Assembly: GCA_019828545.1 (NCBI GenBank)
Contig: JACVRA010000310.1
Span: 186,001 to 250,000 of the forward strand
Length of the DNA: 64,000 bases
Origin: Paracamarosporium sp. OC-R06-R3
Taxonomy: Eukaryota; Ascomycota; Dothideomycetes; Pleosporales; Didymosphaeriaceae
Direction: 5' to 3'
This document shows positions 10,400-21,667 of the stretch, one piece after another (position 1 is the first letter of the stretch; every line of letters begins with the position of its first letter). The position numbers and the translations under genes are program-made. A model generated the notes under the pieces. That model was given only the letters and a program-made list of their open reading frames with translations, did not search any database and was not told the origin of the DNA.

Positions 10400-12674
10400 A
10401 TGGTGAAGGATCTCATTCGAGATGCGCCTTTTGGCCAGCTTGTCCGCTACCTGACAAGTAACCGTGTCTTCAAGTACCCCGAGGAAGACCCCGAATTCAA
10501 ATGTCCGAACTCTTACGTCGAGAGCGGAACACCCTCAAGACGGAGCAGCCGTGCAAACGGGGAGTCTACCAACCAGTCTAATATTCCGAACAATGCCGAA
10601 GATATCGAGAAGCAAGAGTCATCCAGGAATGACAGCACGTTCCAGACCCCAGAAAGAGGCATCGAAGAAACCGTTGAAGACCCGTTGAGGGATATTGAGA
10701 AGGTGTCCTCAGCTTCCACATCAGATCCAAGTGATTCGCATGGAGAGCTCCGGCCAATCTCGTCTAACATCATGAGGACGAAGTCACTTCCATACACGGA
10801 GGAAAGGCTGCGTCAAGACCAAGAAGCAGCTATAGAGAGGACAGAGTCGAGGCCAATCGCGCCGACGAAGACGGAGGATGGAATTATTCTTGTCGATTGG
10901 TATTCTACTGATGACCCGGATAACCCACAGGTAAGTGTTATGTTTCGGATACATCAATGCGTGTGCTGACAGGATTGCGCAGAATTGGTCTCAGAAGAAG
11001 AAGTTTTGGACTGCGCTTTTGATCGACGTCTATACTTTTGTTGTCTATTGCTCGAGCAGTATCTATGTGTCTAGCGAGGAATTGGTTATGATTCGGTTCG
11101 GTGTGCACGAATTCAAAGCATCGCTTGGTCTGGCTCTATACGTCTTAGGTATGTTGTTAATATACGGAGAGATCAACAGACTACTCCTCTGAAGAGCAAC
11201 ACTGTTAGACACTCGATCTAAGTTCTCCGCTGATGTTGTATAGGATACGGAATAGGTCCCTTGATTTTTGCCCCCTTGTCCGAAGGTATGTTTCTCTGCT
11301 TGTCTGCATCACGCGAAACTCACTTCGGCATCAGTTCCACTTTTCGGACGGAATATCCCATATATTACCACCTTCGCTGTCTTCACCATCCTAGCGCTAC
11401 CTACTGCATTGGTCGATAATCTAGGTGGCCTCCTCGTACTGCGTTTTCTACTTGGCTTCTTTGGTAGTCCGTGCCTCGCCAACGGAGGCGCAAGCATGGG
11501 GGTAAGTTCCTTGACCATCGAGGCTAGTGGAAACTGACCATTCTCAGGATATGTATTCACTCTTATATTTACCGTACGCAGTAGCATTCTGGGTGTCGGC
11601 CGCCTTTGCCGCGCCAGCTCTCGGTCCTCTGATATCAGGCTACGCCGTCTACGCAGAAAACTGGCGCTGGTCGCAGTGGGAGGTTCTTTGGATGGCAGGC
11701 CCTATTTTCCTCTTATTCTTCTTCTTTCTTCCAGAGACATCGCCTTCAACAATCCTTCTGTATCGCGCCACACGTCTGCGCAAGGCTTCTGGAAACGAGA
11801 AAATCCGCTCGCAGACCGAGATCGAAAGACGGGGTATCCCGCTTTCGACTGTCATTCTAGATGCGATCTGGAAACCGATGGAGATCACATTCAAGGATCC
11901 CGCTGTATGTTGTCTCGATATGAACTGAGAACATCACTAATGAGTGTGGACAGATTCTCTTCGTCAACGTCTACACAGCTCTCATCTACGGCATTTACTA
12001 CTCCTTCTTCGAAGTTTTCGCGCTCGTCTATCCTGTGATGTATGGCTTCAATGTGGGCGAGACCGGCACTGTCTTCGTCTGTATCATTGTCGGCTGCCTC
12101 ATCTCCATGGCGATATACTTCTCCTACCTACACTTCTTCCTCATCCCTGACGTCCTCAAAAACGGGCTCCGCACACAAGAGTTCCGGCTCCAACCGGCCC
12201 TCATAGCTTGTGTAGGACCTACCATAGGCCTCTTCATTTTCGCATGGACGGCAAATCCAAGTATACACTGGATGGGTACAGTCGTGGGATGCACAATCTA
12301 CGCAATCACTGTGTATATCATCATGCAGTGCATTTTCAGTGAGCGGGTTTTGAATCTAGGACATGACCCTTGATGCTGATAGTACTAGCTTATGTTCCGA
12401 TGTCATACCCGCAATATGCCGCGTCGCTCTTCGCCGGAAACGATTTCTTCCGATCGCTGTTCGCGTTCGGCTCGGTCTTGTTCTCGAGATCCATGTACAT
12501 TGATCTCGGTGTCGGCAAGGGTCTTAGCCTGCTTGGCGGCTTGAGTGTCATGGGTATTGTAAGTATGGCTTGATCGGTAGTCATGTCTGGAACTAACTGG
12601 TGCAGATCGGGATCTGGCTCTTGTACTTCTACGGGGCAAAGCTAAGAGCAAGGTCGAAGTTCGCTGTTTCCTGA
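10400..12674 (+). CDS. MFS multidrug transporter, DHA1 type
   Basis: Exons: 10400-10930, 10983-11148, 11244-11285, 11335-11501, 11548-11904, 11954-12338, 12383-12558 and 12606-12674. All junctions keep frame, giving about 630 aa with a long (~175 aa) Ser/Glu-rich cytosolic N-terminus. The membrane part starts at NWSQKKKFWTALLIDVYTF, typical of fungal DHA1 (Flr1/Mdr1-like) proton antiporters. APLSEVPLFGRN is the loop 2-3 motif A variant, LLGFFGSPCLANGGASMG lies in TM4, and AAFAAPALGPLISGY is motif C of TM5, the antiporter signature. Twelve membrane segments are expected. The role is plasma-membrane export of drugs, toxins or metabolites; the substrate is not evident. No metabolic partner genes adjoin it. 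Confidence 0.92.
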
Positions 12675-12951
12675 TCCTTGACCGTTTGCATGGCTCTAAG
12701 TGTAACATGATGAACATGGTTGAGGGTCGCCGCGTTTATACGGATGATTGGAAAAAGGAATTGGAGATTCTCTGCCCGATAAAAGTGGCTGTCGTTAAAA
12801 TGGATGATTTCATAAACGACTATGAGGAGGCTAGAAACGGAATTAATCATTAAAGAATAGGATGAAAGGCTTGTTTAATACGAATAATAGATTGGAAGAC
12901 TGCGTTAACTCTATACTAGTTCTATCGTGAATACATGTACAAATTTCGTAA

Positions 12952-14637
12952 TTACAGCATGAAACTCCTTCGAGCAGTGGGGCGGTGAGGCTTCAGCCCA
13001 CGCTTCTGCAACGAACCAGGCTGCGGGAAAGCCTCGAAGTCTGTCTCACAGACTTTGTCCTTCGGTGGTAGGTCGCCCGTCTTAAAGTACTGTTGGACGT
13101 ACGAAGAAGTGCAGTTCGAGGAGGTGACTAGGAGACCATGTCCGACAGCTTCCTGGAGTAGAATCTGCGAGCCCTCAAAATAGCCGGACATGAGTTCGGC
13201 CGAGCTCGTCACCGGATCGATGGTGTTATCAGCGAAGAGAATCGGCGTGCTTGTGTTGACCTTCTTGAAGCCAGGGAAGAGCTGGGTCTTGGGTGGCGTG
13301 ATATCCAAGTTGCGGCACTGCGGTACGACAACGGCTGGCCAGACGTCACCAATGTACTTGCTAAGCTGCTTCTGGTATTTAAAGAGCTCGATAAGGGCCT
13401 CCTTGCTGCCGTCGAAGCTCTTGTTGTTGTCGTTGCACGCGATAACCTCTTTGGGTAACACAGTATCGAAGTCACCGGGTAAATAATTGCATTCGCTTGT
13501 GGGGGCAACACCTCGGCCTCCAGCAGCAGCGACCAGAGACCCATTCCGTTTCTCAAGGTCAGCAGCAATGAGGGCGACCGTAGGGAACAAGGATGGCGGG
13601 TTGTACACCGCGATCTCAACCAGGCCTCGCACGTCGATATGGGTGACAATAGTCGGGACTTGTACGAAAAGTGGATCGGTAACGGGCAGCGGGTTCTCCT
13701 CCAAATCTAAGAGAATAGCATCGAACCGTTCTTGGATGTCGGAAGCGGTGGAGCCGTTGCGATAGAAGGCACAGAGTGGACCGGCTTCTGCGCAATACTT
13801 AAAAAAGGATTCGACGGCTGCATCGGCCTGGAGGAGGTTCTGTGACCAGTTGCCGTGGTAGTAATCGTCTCCATCAACGACAGCGTCGATGAGAAACTTG
13901 CCAACGCGATCCGGGTAGAGTGCAGCAAAAGTCGTCCCTAAAACGGTGCCATAAGAAGCGCCATAATAGTCAACTAGTGCTTCCTCACGCGGTTTGCCCT
14001 GGCTTTCAGCCAATAGTTCCGCGTATTGCAGCATGTCCCTCGCCGTCGCAGGGGTGTTAGCATACTTGGCGGTCTTGTCCAGATTCTGCGTGCACCAGGT
14101 ACCGAACGTGCCAGAATACTCGTAGTAATTGTCGAGGGAGACATCGCTACGCGAGTCGACCTCATTGTACATTTGAGAATAGTAGTAGTCTCTCAGCCAC
14201 GGTTGTCCATTGAAGCAATCGAGGAGCGGTCCGCTGTTGTTCACGCCTCGCGGATCCATACCAACAATGTTGAATGAATCGCCAAGCAAAGCTACAAGCT
14301 GGGGCAGCAATTGCATCATACTGCTAACAGCTGAGTCGCCGGGGCCGCCGGGATTAAAGATAATGTCGCCCTTCGCGGGTTGTTGTGCGGCTTCGTACTT
14401 GAGGAACGCAATATTCGTTGTGCCAGCGTCCAGGTCATCGTAGTCGAGCGGGACTTCCAGTTGTGTGCATGTGTAGTTATCGAAACAAGGGATGTATTGT
14501 ATGTCCGCAGTGATTGGGACGTCCTTGAAGCTATAAGCCATGGTAGTGTTCGTGGTGTTGTACTCGCGCTGCAACAATGCGGGACTTGCAGCGGCGGAAG
14601 CCGCAAGCCCAAGCAAGTAAGACTGGCGATTAATCAT
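12952..14637 (-). CDS. Secreted alpha/beta hydrolase with TAP-like C-terminus
   Basis: An intronless gene of 561 aa from the ATG at 14637 (MINRQSYLLGLAASAAASPA, a good signal peptide). A further 15 codons upstream are open, but that start would bury the signal. The oxyanion segment is NPGGPG (about 95-100), the nucleophile elbow GASYG has Ser228, and Asp and His lie in FADNTIDPVTS and GHGLL near the C-terminus, the arrangement of TAP-like hydrolases (tripeptidyl/prolyl aminopeptidase relatives). Many Asn-X-Ser/Thr sites (NTTNTT, NNSG, NGS, NCT) fit a secreted glycoprotein. Likely role: extracellular release of N-terminal peptides or hydrolysis of small esters/amides; specificity unknown. Confidence 0.88.
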   Translation of the reverse strand: MINRQSYLLGLAASAAASPALLQREYNTTNTTMAYSFKDVPITADIQYIPCFDNYTCTQLEVPLDYDDLDAGTTNIAFLKYEAAQQPAKGDIIFNPGGPGDSAVSSMMQLLPQLVALLGDSFNIVGMDPRGVNNSGPLLDCFNGQPWLRDYYYSQMYNEVDSRSDVSLDNYYEYSGTFGTWCTQNLDKTAKYANTPATARDMLQYAELLAESQGKPREEALVDYYGASYGTVLGTTFAALYPDRVGKFLIDAVVDGDDYYHGNWSQNLLQADAAVESFFKYCAEAGPLCAFYRNGSTASDIQERFDAILLDLEENPLPVTDPLFVQVPTIVTHIDVRGLVEIAVYNPPSLFPTVALIAADLEKRNGSLVAAAGGRGVAPTSECNYLPGDFDTVLPKEVIACNDNNKSFDGSKEALIELFKYQKQLSKYIGDVWPAVVVPQCRNLDITPPKTQLFPGFKKVNTSTPILFADNTIDPVTSSAELMSGYFEGSQILLQEAVGHGLLVTSSNCTSSYVQQYFKTGDLPPKDKVCETDFEAFPQPGSLQKRGLKPHRPTARRSFML

Positions 14638-14700
14638 GATAGCTGTATTGAGGCAGATGTTGAGATGCGGATGAAGAGTCAAGCCAAGAGGACTTTTCTA

Positions 14701-14710
14701 ACATTATATA
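14701..14710 (-). promoter_or_regulatory. TATA box of the TAP-like hydrolase
   Basis: TATATAATGT on the minus strand, about 65 bp before the ATG at 14637. Confidence 0.45.
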
Positions 14711-15883
14711 GGCACATAGGCTTTGCATAATACTGTGTAGGCGGGCGCAAGGCAGCCCTTCGCTGCTGCGGCTCTTCCAACGCGACGTAAATCAGCCCTC
14801 CTCGCACCGCCGACGCTGTCGTCACTCCCCACAAGGTTTTCTCCAGTTTCGGTTCTAAGAAGCATAGACGGCGCCGGTTGAATGAATTAGGCGGGGGCTG
14901 AAGATGGCTTAGACCAAGAGCCGACCACCGGCCGTTGTAGCTTCGTATTCGGCCCACCACGTGATGCACAAATATTTCCATATACGGGATCGATCATGAA
15001 GGCGACACTCGGTGGTTGCGGCATAGTCTAGTGTGGCGCAGTCGGGGGCGAAAGAGATAGTTCTCGTATTATGCATCGTTGTTACTACTTTTGGTACTAG
15101 CTTACCGCTTATCCGATCTCAGCCCTTGCGCAGATCAACGTCATCAGGCAATCTTCATTTTACGACTCCAAGTTGGGATGCATCTATCAACCCTTTTTCA
15201 CCGGTTTGCTACCTGCTACTCTGGTCCATCCAGTGACGCGTGTGCTTTCAACCGCTTAGAGAGACATCTACATGAATACCTCGACCGGACGTGCGCCCAG
15301 CTGAAATGTCTTATACTACAACCATCAATTAAGCTGCTCTATGATTGGATAACCATTCAATAGTAATCTTCGGCTCACATAATCTACAACGACGGATCTA
15401 TGAAGGTCTGGGTTACACTCAGTAGCCTTCTTTTTACCGCCAATCATCTCGGGGGTCGGGCATTCGCATGTTTCGACCTTTTATTAATCCAGGTGCAAAG
15501 AATACGAGCAGGATTTCGTACAACGTGTTGATCTATCTACGAACTAGGCAACATTCTTACATCTAACCATCAACCTCAATAATTAGCGAACAGATATCTG
15601 AACAAACCAAGGCAGAAGTCACGATCTGAAGGTGGTTTGCGTTGTTCCAACGAGTACTGTGCTTACTCTGGAGAGAGGTTCACCAAGAATTACGATACAC
15701 AACGACTTAAAAACTGAGGACACAATTTTCTATTATAGAGCAGATATTCACAAAGCCCCGCACCTTTCTCTACACCGAGCACCAAGCTAACAAAGGAAAT
15801 CTAGAGAACGCTATCACAGACAATTTGCTCACGCCATATGGTGGCACTCACCCACACATAAGAAACCACCCACCGTCCGCCCC
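14711..15883. other. Intergenic region
   Basis: Contains the remaining promoter of the TAP-like hydrolase and the 3' flank of the next minus-strand gene. Short frames near 15033-15363 lack any recognisable product. Nothing else was seen. Confidence 0.5.
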
Positions 15884-16909
15884 TCAAATCCCAGCGAAGA
15901 CCCGACTCGTCGCCAAACTACTAACATCATCCCCCTTCCAATACCCCAACCCATTCGTTCCACCCTCAACCAAAAACCCCGCCTCACTCGGATGCCCATC
16001 GATGCTCTGTCCCACAATCATGGCCCGCTGTGGCCCCTTAACTTGGTTAACATGGCTAACATGGTGATCGCTCAACGTCTCTGCATCGCCATCTCTCCAC
16101 GTGCCACCTCTTTCCCTGAGATTAGGAGAATCGCTCGCGTGGCCTAGCACAATGGCTTGCATGGCGCCGTGCTCGCCGGCCACGCTGTCGCGCAGGGGAA
16201 TCGTCACGTCGCCGTCGGCGGTGTAGTTTCTGTCGTCTGTGAAGCGGAGGAACTGCTCGAAGGCGGTTGTCCCGCGGATGGAGCCTGTTTTGTCGTAGCT
16301 GCGAGGAACTTAGTTTTCCATCTTTCACACTCTTCACGACAGCATGGTGGAAAAAAAAATAGAACAGGGATCACCGAAAAGAAGAATAAGGAAAAAGAGA
16401 TCTACCCACCGCTCAAGCATACTCCGCATATCCCCCAACGCCCTCTTGCACACAGGACACACATCCATCTCCCCCGCAACCTGGCTCCTCCTCACCAGCT
16501 CCTTACACCTCACAGCATTAACCTGGTGCGCAGGCAGACTCGCATAATCAATCTCGACCGGCACCGTCGTGCTGGGCGTGAAACTCGACGCCGCAGACGC
16601 AGACCTCAACGCCGGCCTCACACTCCCATTCGCACTTCCATCTGCACCCGCACTCGACCTCGACGCAACGCTAGAACTGCGCGACAGCGACAGCGTCTGC
16701 GAAAGCGAGAAGAACCTCCGCTTTGACGCAGACCGCTTGGGCGGCGGGAAGAAGCTGGGTTGTTGCGTTGGGGAGGATATAGGCGGAGAATTTGGCCCGC
16801 GGAGGGAGTACAAGCGCTGGAGTGCCGAGTCGCAGAGGGTCAGCGGCTGCGTGGTGGATTCCCCTATGTGCCCGCATCCAGAGTGCTGCGTGAAGTTTGC
16901 GAAGCACAT
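15884..16909 (-). CDS. Unrecognised Cys-rich/low-complexity protein
   Basis: Exons complement(16410-16909) and complement(15884-16298), joined through a 111-nt intron (GTGGGT..CTCGCAG), give 304 aa. I do not recognise the family. The start MCFANFTQHSGCGHIGE and the later CDSALQRLYSLRG carry clustered Cys/His. A Ser/Ala-rich stretch follows (FSLSQTLSLSRSSSVASRSS). Then comes EMDVCPVCKRALGDMRSMLER with a CPxC pair, which could bind zinc together with the N-terminal Cys/His. The second exon is polar and Gly/Asp-rich. No signal peptide or membrane segment. The splice is supported because it restores a continuous frame over 138 codons. An ATG 40 codons upstream exists, but MCFANF is preferred because it gives a short Cys-rich start. 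Confidence 0.6.
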
Positions 16910-17313
16910 AGTTACACGACAGAAGGTGGGTATGACGTAATGTGTAGGCGAGGCAAGCAGGGATGTTCGTGGCTTGCAGGTGGATTGGGTGGGTGTACAA
17001 GGCGAGGCGAGGACCCTGGATTTTGTCAAAGAGTGGATGAGGGTGCTGCGCGTTTGGTGCTGTGCATGCTGCAGTTAATGTATGTGAATTAAGGTGTATG
17101 GATAAGAGGAGGTGTGAGGTGCGTCGCCGCGCCGCGTTCGTGTGTTGGGTTTGCCTTGTTTTTGAGGGCTCGGGCGCGATCTTCGCAGGGATGGGGCCGT
17201 GAGTCAGGCGAGACGTGGTTGTGTTTATCGTTGCGATACACCGCCCAGGCTTGTACACGTGCTTTCTTCTTTACTCGAAAAAATTGTTCATTTGGTTCTT
17301 GGGGTTCGGGATT
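16910..17313. other. Intergenic region with CRE-like site
   Basis: Promoter of the Cys-rich gene and 3' flank of the decarboxylase gene, both on the minus strand. TGACGTAA at 16933-16940, 24 bp before the ATG at 16909, resembles a CREB/ATF bZIP site. Confidence 0.4.
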
Positions 17314-19032
17314 TTATGCTGCCCTTGCCTTTTGTGCTTCTATCAGGTCCTTCAATGGTCCCGCGGGCGCATCTTCCTTGTCCATGAATACTTCGACCAT
17401 CCGCACGCCCTCGCCATCACTTAACCTCTCATCAGCCAGAACTTTTCCTAGTTCTTCCCACGTCCTGGCACTAGCGGTATACGCGTTTTTCTCCGCCCCA
17501 AAGAAACTGAGCGACTCTAGATACCGCCACCTCGCTACATCGTTGTACTTCTCTTTCACGCCGTGTATACATCGCTCAATCGTGTATCCATCATTGTTGA
17601 ACAGGAAGATGACCACGTTGAGATTTTGCTTGATGATTGTGCCAAGTTCCTGAACAGTCATCTGGAAGGAGCCGTCGCCGATGAGCAGGATCGTTCGGCC
17701 GCTGGCCTTGCCTTCTCTTGTGGTGGCCGAGCGCTCGCGTTGTGCCAGGGCGGCTCCTTGAGCTGCTGGTAGCATGTATCCAATGGAAAGCCAGGTGACA
17801 GGTGTGAAGAGTCGCGTGTTAGGTGGGAGCCGCATTTCTCGAGCCCCATAGCCTGGCGTGCCTGTCTCGCCCATTACAATGTCGCCTTCGCGAATGAAAG
17901 TCGCCAGTATTTTCCAAGCTTTGTCTTGGGTTATAGACGCACTTGCATCTGTTTCTTGAATAGAGATCGTATGGTCGCGTCGGAGTTCTGGATATTGCTC
18001 GTATCGCTGGATCTTGCCCGTATCAAGCTTTTGTAATAGAGTGGAAATTGCCTGCCTGGCTGGTACATCTCTGAATATCTGGCCGCCGAAACGGATCTCT
18101 GTATCTGAGAAGAGAAGCGTGTTCTTGACTTCCGGTAGACTGGTACCACCCCAGCTGTTCGTTGTGCTGAAATGCGCTCCGAAACACAGCACCAAGTCTG
18201 CGCTCTGGAAGAACTTATGTGTCGCTTCATCCTCCCATTTACCCCTGTATATCCCATGAAAGTTCAATTCCGTTTCATCGAGCAGTCCCTTCGCAAAGCC
18301 TGTAGTCCACGTCGGCCATCCGGTCTTCTTGCTCAGGTCCTGTAGTGTTGGAACCACGCCCATTGCCCGTATTTCTCCATCTACAAGGATGATAGGTTGT
18401 TTTGCAGCATACACTTTTTCCAGCACCGCTTCCACTGCCTTGTCCTGCGGCGCTCCCCACACAGCCTCCGGCAACTCCAGCTTTCTCTCTAGCCTTTCGG
18501 AAAGCACTGGGACATCCACAAGATCCACCGGCACCTCAATGTAGACTGGGCGACTATGCAGCAGACATTGTACTAGGGCCTGATCAATCTGCTCCGGCGC
18601 CGTTCTCGGATCTCTCAAACTGGCCTGTGCAATAGTGACATGCTTGCTCATCTGAGCGAACCGGATGAAATTGCCGTCAGCAAACGTGTGATGCACCAAC
18701 ACTCTTCCATCCTGCGTCGCTCGAGGTGGCGTGCCAACGATATGTACAACTGCCGCCCGTTCAGCGTATGCTCCAGCAATGGCATTGATAGCTGATAGCT
18801 CTCCGACTCCGAACGTGGTGATGACTGCCGAGATTCCTTTGATGCGAGCATAAGCGTCTGCTGCATAACCAGCGTTAAGCTCGTTCGCGTTGCCGACCCA
18901 GTTCAGGCCGGCAGGTTCGACGTAGTCTAAAAGTGTAAGGTTGAAGTCGCCTGGTACGCCATGGACGGAACCAATTCCGAGTTGGACCAGCCGCTGGAAC
19001 AAGTACTCTGCGAGTTTGACGGTTGGAGCCAT
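17314..19032 (-). CDS. Pyruvate decarboxylase-type ThDP enzyme
   Basis: An intronless gene of 572 aa, close to yeast PDC (563). It belongs to the ThDP-dependent 2-keto acid decarboxylases (pyruvate or phenylpyruvate/indolepyruvate decarboxylases), cytosolic. Catalytic residues are all present: Asp29 in GVPGDFN, Glu51 in NANELNAGY, the His pair 114-115 in LVHHTFADG, the Mg/ThDP motif GDGS (452-455) with NN at 479-480, and Glu486 in DGYTIER. An active decarboxylase is therefore expected. The product is acetaldehyde, or a fusel or aromatic aldehyde if it is an Aro10-like paralogue; the sequence does not decide. An aromatic-type aminotransferase lies 1 kb away on the other strand, which would fit an Ehrlich-type pathway, but this is only positional. 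Confidence 0.9.
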   Translation of the reverse strand: MAPTVKLAEYLFQRLVQLGIGSVHGVPGDFNLTLLDYVEPAGLNWVGNANELNAGYAADAYARIKGISAVITTFGVGELSAINAIAGAYAERAAVVHIVGTPPRATQDGRVLVHHTFADGNFIRFAQMSKHVTIAQASLRDPRTAPEQIDQALVQCLLHSRPVYIEVPVDLVDVPVLSERLERKLELPEAVWGAPQDKAVEAVLEKVYAAKQPIILVDGEIRAMGVVPTLQDLSKKTGWPTWTTGFAKGLLDETELNFHGIYRGKWEDEATHKFFQSADLVLCFGAHFSTTNSWGGTSLPEVKNTLLFSDTEIRFGGQIFRDVPARQAISTLLQKLDTGKIQRYEQYPELRRDHTISIQETDASASITQDKAWKILATFIREGDIVMGETGTPGYGAREMRLPPNTRLFTPVTWLSIGYMLPAAQGAALAQRERSATTREGKASGRTILLIGDGSFQMTVQELGTIIKQNLNVVIFLFNNDGYTIERCIHGVKEKYNDVARWRYLESLSFFGAEKNAYTASARTWEELGKVLADERLSDGEGVRMVEVFMDKEDAPAGPLKDLIEAQKARAA

Positions 19033-20091
19033 GATGAATCACAGTCGAGTCAGAGAGTAAAAGGAACAGAGTGCAAACAACGCAGTAGAAGTAATGCTTT
19101 TGTCCGTGTCGCGCCTCCCTTTGTATATGGGACTGGTGGTGGAAGGTGGGACCGACGGTGTTTGGGCCGCTCCTTGCCGAGGCAACTTCACGCCGCCGGA
19201 GATCACGCCGACTACGCCGATCGTATCACACTGCACTCTTCATCCCCCCACTTGATCCTCGTAATCCTAATGACATATACATATATTTGCGCGATACACC
19301 AGACGCAGTATCAGATAAAGACGAGTAATGTCGATCATATGCATCAATCTGCTCGCAGTTCCCGCTTCGGATACTCCACGTTACATGGCGGTACACCATA
19401 GTACTTCATCTTACCTCTTCACAAGACCTACTTTCGCATCATGTGGGTAGTTTCATGTCACGTAGAAACTTTCCGCAACGTTTTACTGACACAAAAGGCT
19501 ATGCCTACATTCCTAACCGTAGTCATCTGATAGGCTGCCGCTGGAATTCGCAACACCACCGTTGCAGCATTGGGACTAACGACCGAACGCATGACTAATG
19601 TTCCAGAAAACGAGTAGATTGATGATGCTTTTTGTGTAGCGGGCATGTCGGTACGCGATATCGCGGCAATACATGCAGAGTCCCCACTTGACCAGTCTCC
19701 ATGTTGGCCTCACACAGACACCACATGTCGGGGATCGTGTTTAAGAAGCGGGACGCTCTTGATAACATATATATCGGTAGAAAAGGACAACATGGCATTG
19801 TAATTTCTTCTCTCAGTCCTCGTCGAAGAGAAAAGTAAGGCCTTCGTCCCCAGTTCTCATGTTCATCTCGCTTGTGGGCAGTGGCTAGGATGTGCATGTA
19901 AATCTTTACTAAAGGGTGTTACAAAAGCACGCAAAGGCAGGGCTGGCTTTGCCCACTGAAAGGCACCGACTACTCCGACTATTATCGAAATAACTCCGAA
20001 GGACGTCGTAGTTGAAGGGTTATGCCAATCATGGCCAAATCTGATTATCGTCGAACAAATCATATATGATGTGCTCAAAATCTTTCTCGAG
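19033..20091. other. Intergenic region, divergent promoters
   Basis: Separates the decarboxylase (minus) and aminotransferase (plus), so it carries both promoters. ORFs here are short and unrecognised. No clear TATA pair was identified. Confidence 0.45.
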
Positions 20092-21667
20092 ATGCAGAAC
20101 TTCTCGTATCTACTTCAACGTGCTACCCAACAAGCCATGTTGCAGCAAAAGCTATCTATCATCCAAGAGTGGCGGTCAAAGTCTGAGCCCCTCCCAAAGG
20201 GCAGCGCACCCTTCACCTCGTCCTCCCACTTCAAGCTCCCGAGCTCTGCGGATAAAGCCAAAGCGAAGAATATAGATCATCACTTCAGCACAGAATGCCG
20301 TTTCCAGCAAGCCTCAACCCTGAAGGCAGCCGCAACGGCCCTCACTCGAACAGACATGATTACCCTCGGAACAGCCCGTCCTTCGCCCGAGTACTTCCCT
20401 TGGACCTCCATGACCATGCAAACAGACGAAAGCACGGCATCTTGTGAGATTGGAGAGCAAGCCTACGACTTGTCAGTCGCGATGAACTACGGCTACGCAG
20501 CTGGTTCGCCTCAGCTCCTCCGATACGTCACAGAACACGTCGAGCTAATTCATAACCCGCCGTATGCCGACTGGGAGGCATTGCTTGACGTGTGGCACGT
20601 CATCAGCCTTGGATATACTCCTTCGCATCTTCTGTGATCGAGGTGACTGGGTCGTTACAGAGCAGTACACGTACTCTGGTGCCAAGGATGCTTTCAAAGC
20701 GCACGGTCTACAAGTAATGGGCGTCGGAATGGATGAGCTAGGACTCAAACCAGATGAGCTTGATCGGAAGTTGAATAACTGGGACGACACGTTGGGAAAG
20801 AAACCGTTTTTGTTGTACACGATTCCGACGGGACATAATCCGACCGGTGTGACCCAGTCTCTTGAACGACGAAAGGCGATATACGAGGTTGCTGAGAGGC
20901 ATGACCTCTACATTGTAGAGGACGATCCATATTACTACCTTCAACTTGGATCTAATACCGCAACCCAGGAAGAATCTTCAGCCATAAATGTCTCTACAGC
21001 AAATAAGTACTTAGCAAGACTCCCACTATCGTATCTCGCCCTGGATATTTCAGGCCGCGTAGTCCGGCTCGATTCCACCGCCAAGATCATAGCCCCTGGG
21101 CTCCGCATCGGCTGGCTAACCGCTTCACCACAGACTGTTCAGAAGTTTCTTGCGTACACTGAGCTCAGCACCGTCGCTCCAAGCGGGCCTTCGCAGATCA
21201 TGGCGTTTAAACTTCTGGAAGAATCATGGGGACATCGAGGCCTAATTGGTTGGCTAGATCGTTTATCACGCCAATACACTCAGCGTCGGGACACTCTGAT
21301 CGAAACGTGCAAGCGCCGCTTCCCGAGCGGAATCTGTCAGTGGACTACGCCTTCCACGGGAATGTTTTTGTGGGTACAGCTTGATTATTCTAAGCATCCA
21401 CAGGTCCAAGCTGAAACGTCTGATGAATGCAATGACCTGGATCTGCTGGCCGAAATAGAAGATCGGATCTACATGAGAGCTAAAGAGCTTGGTGTGCTCA
21501 TAAGCAAAGGTAGCTGGTTTGACATAAACAACGACTGTAGGAGGAATCTTTGTTTCCGTTTGACGTTCGCTGCTGCGGCCCATGGAGATTTGGAGACGGC
21601 AATCGAACGACTCGGAAAGGCTATCAATGCCGAGTTTAAACTTGACTCGTCGGCAGCGACTCCGTAG
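20092..21667 (+). pseudogene. Aro8-type aminotransferase with a one-base frameshift
   Basis: PLP-dependent class I/II aminotransferase of the aromatic/2-aminoadipate (Aro8) type, interrupted by one extra base. The first frame (from ATG 20092) covers the N-terminus through MNYGYAAGSPQLLRYVTEH and NPPYADWEALL. The reading then continues one base later, from about 20588 (TCGTSSALDILLRIFCDRGD), to the stop at 21667. The break lies in TTGCTTGACG (20581-20590), with no room for an intron. Downstream keeps TGHNPTG, VEDDPYYYLQ and the PLP lysine in DSTAKIIAPGLRIGW, so the enzyme was intact until recently or the base is an assembly error. The last 32 nt overlap the end of the regulator gene on the other strand. 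An in-frame GTG at 20071 is less likely as start. Confidence 0.8.
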
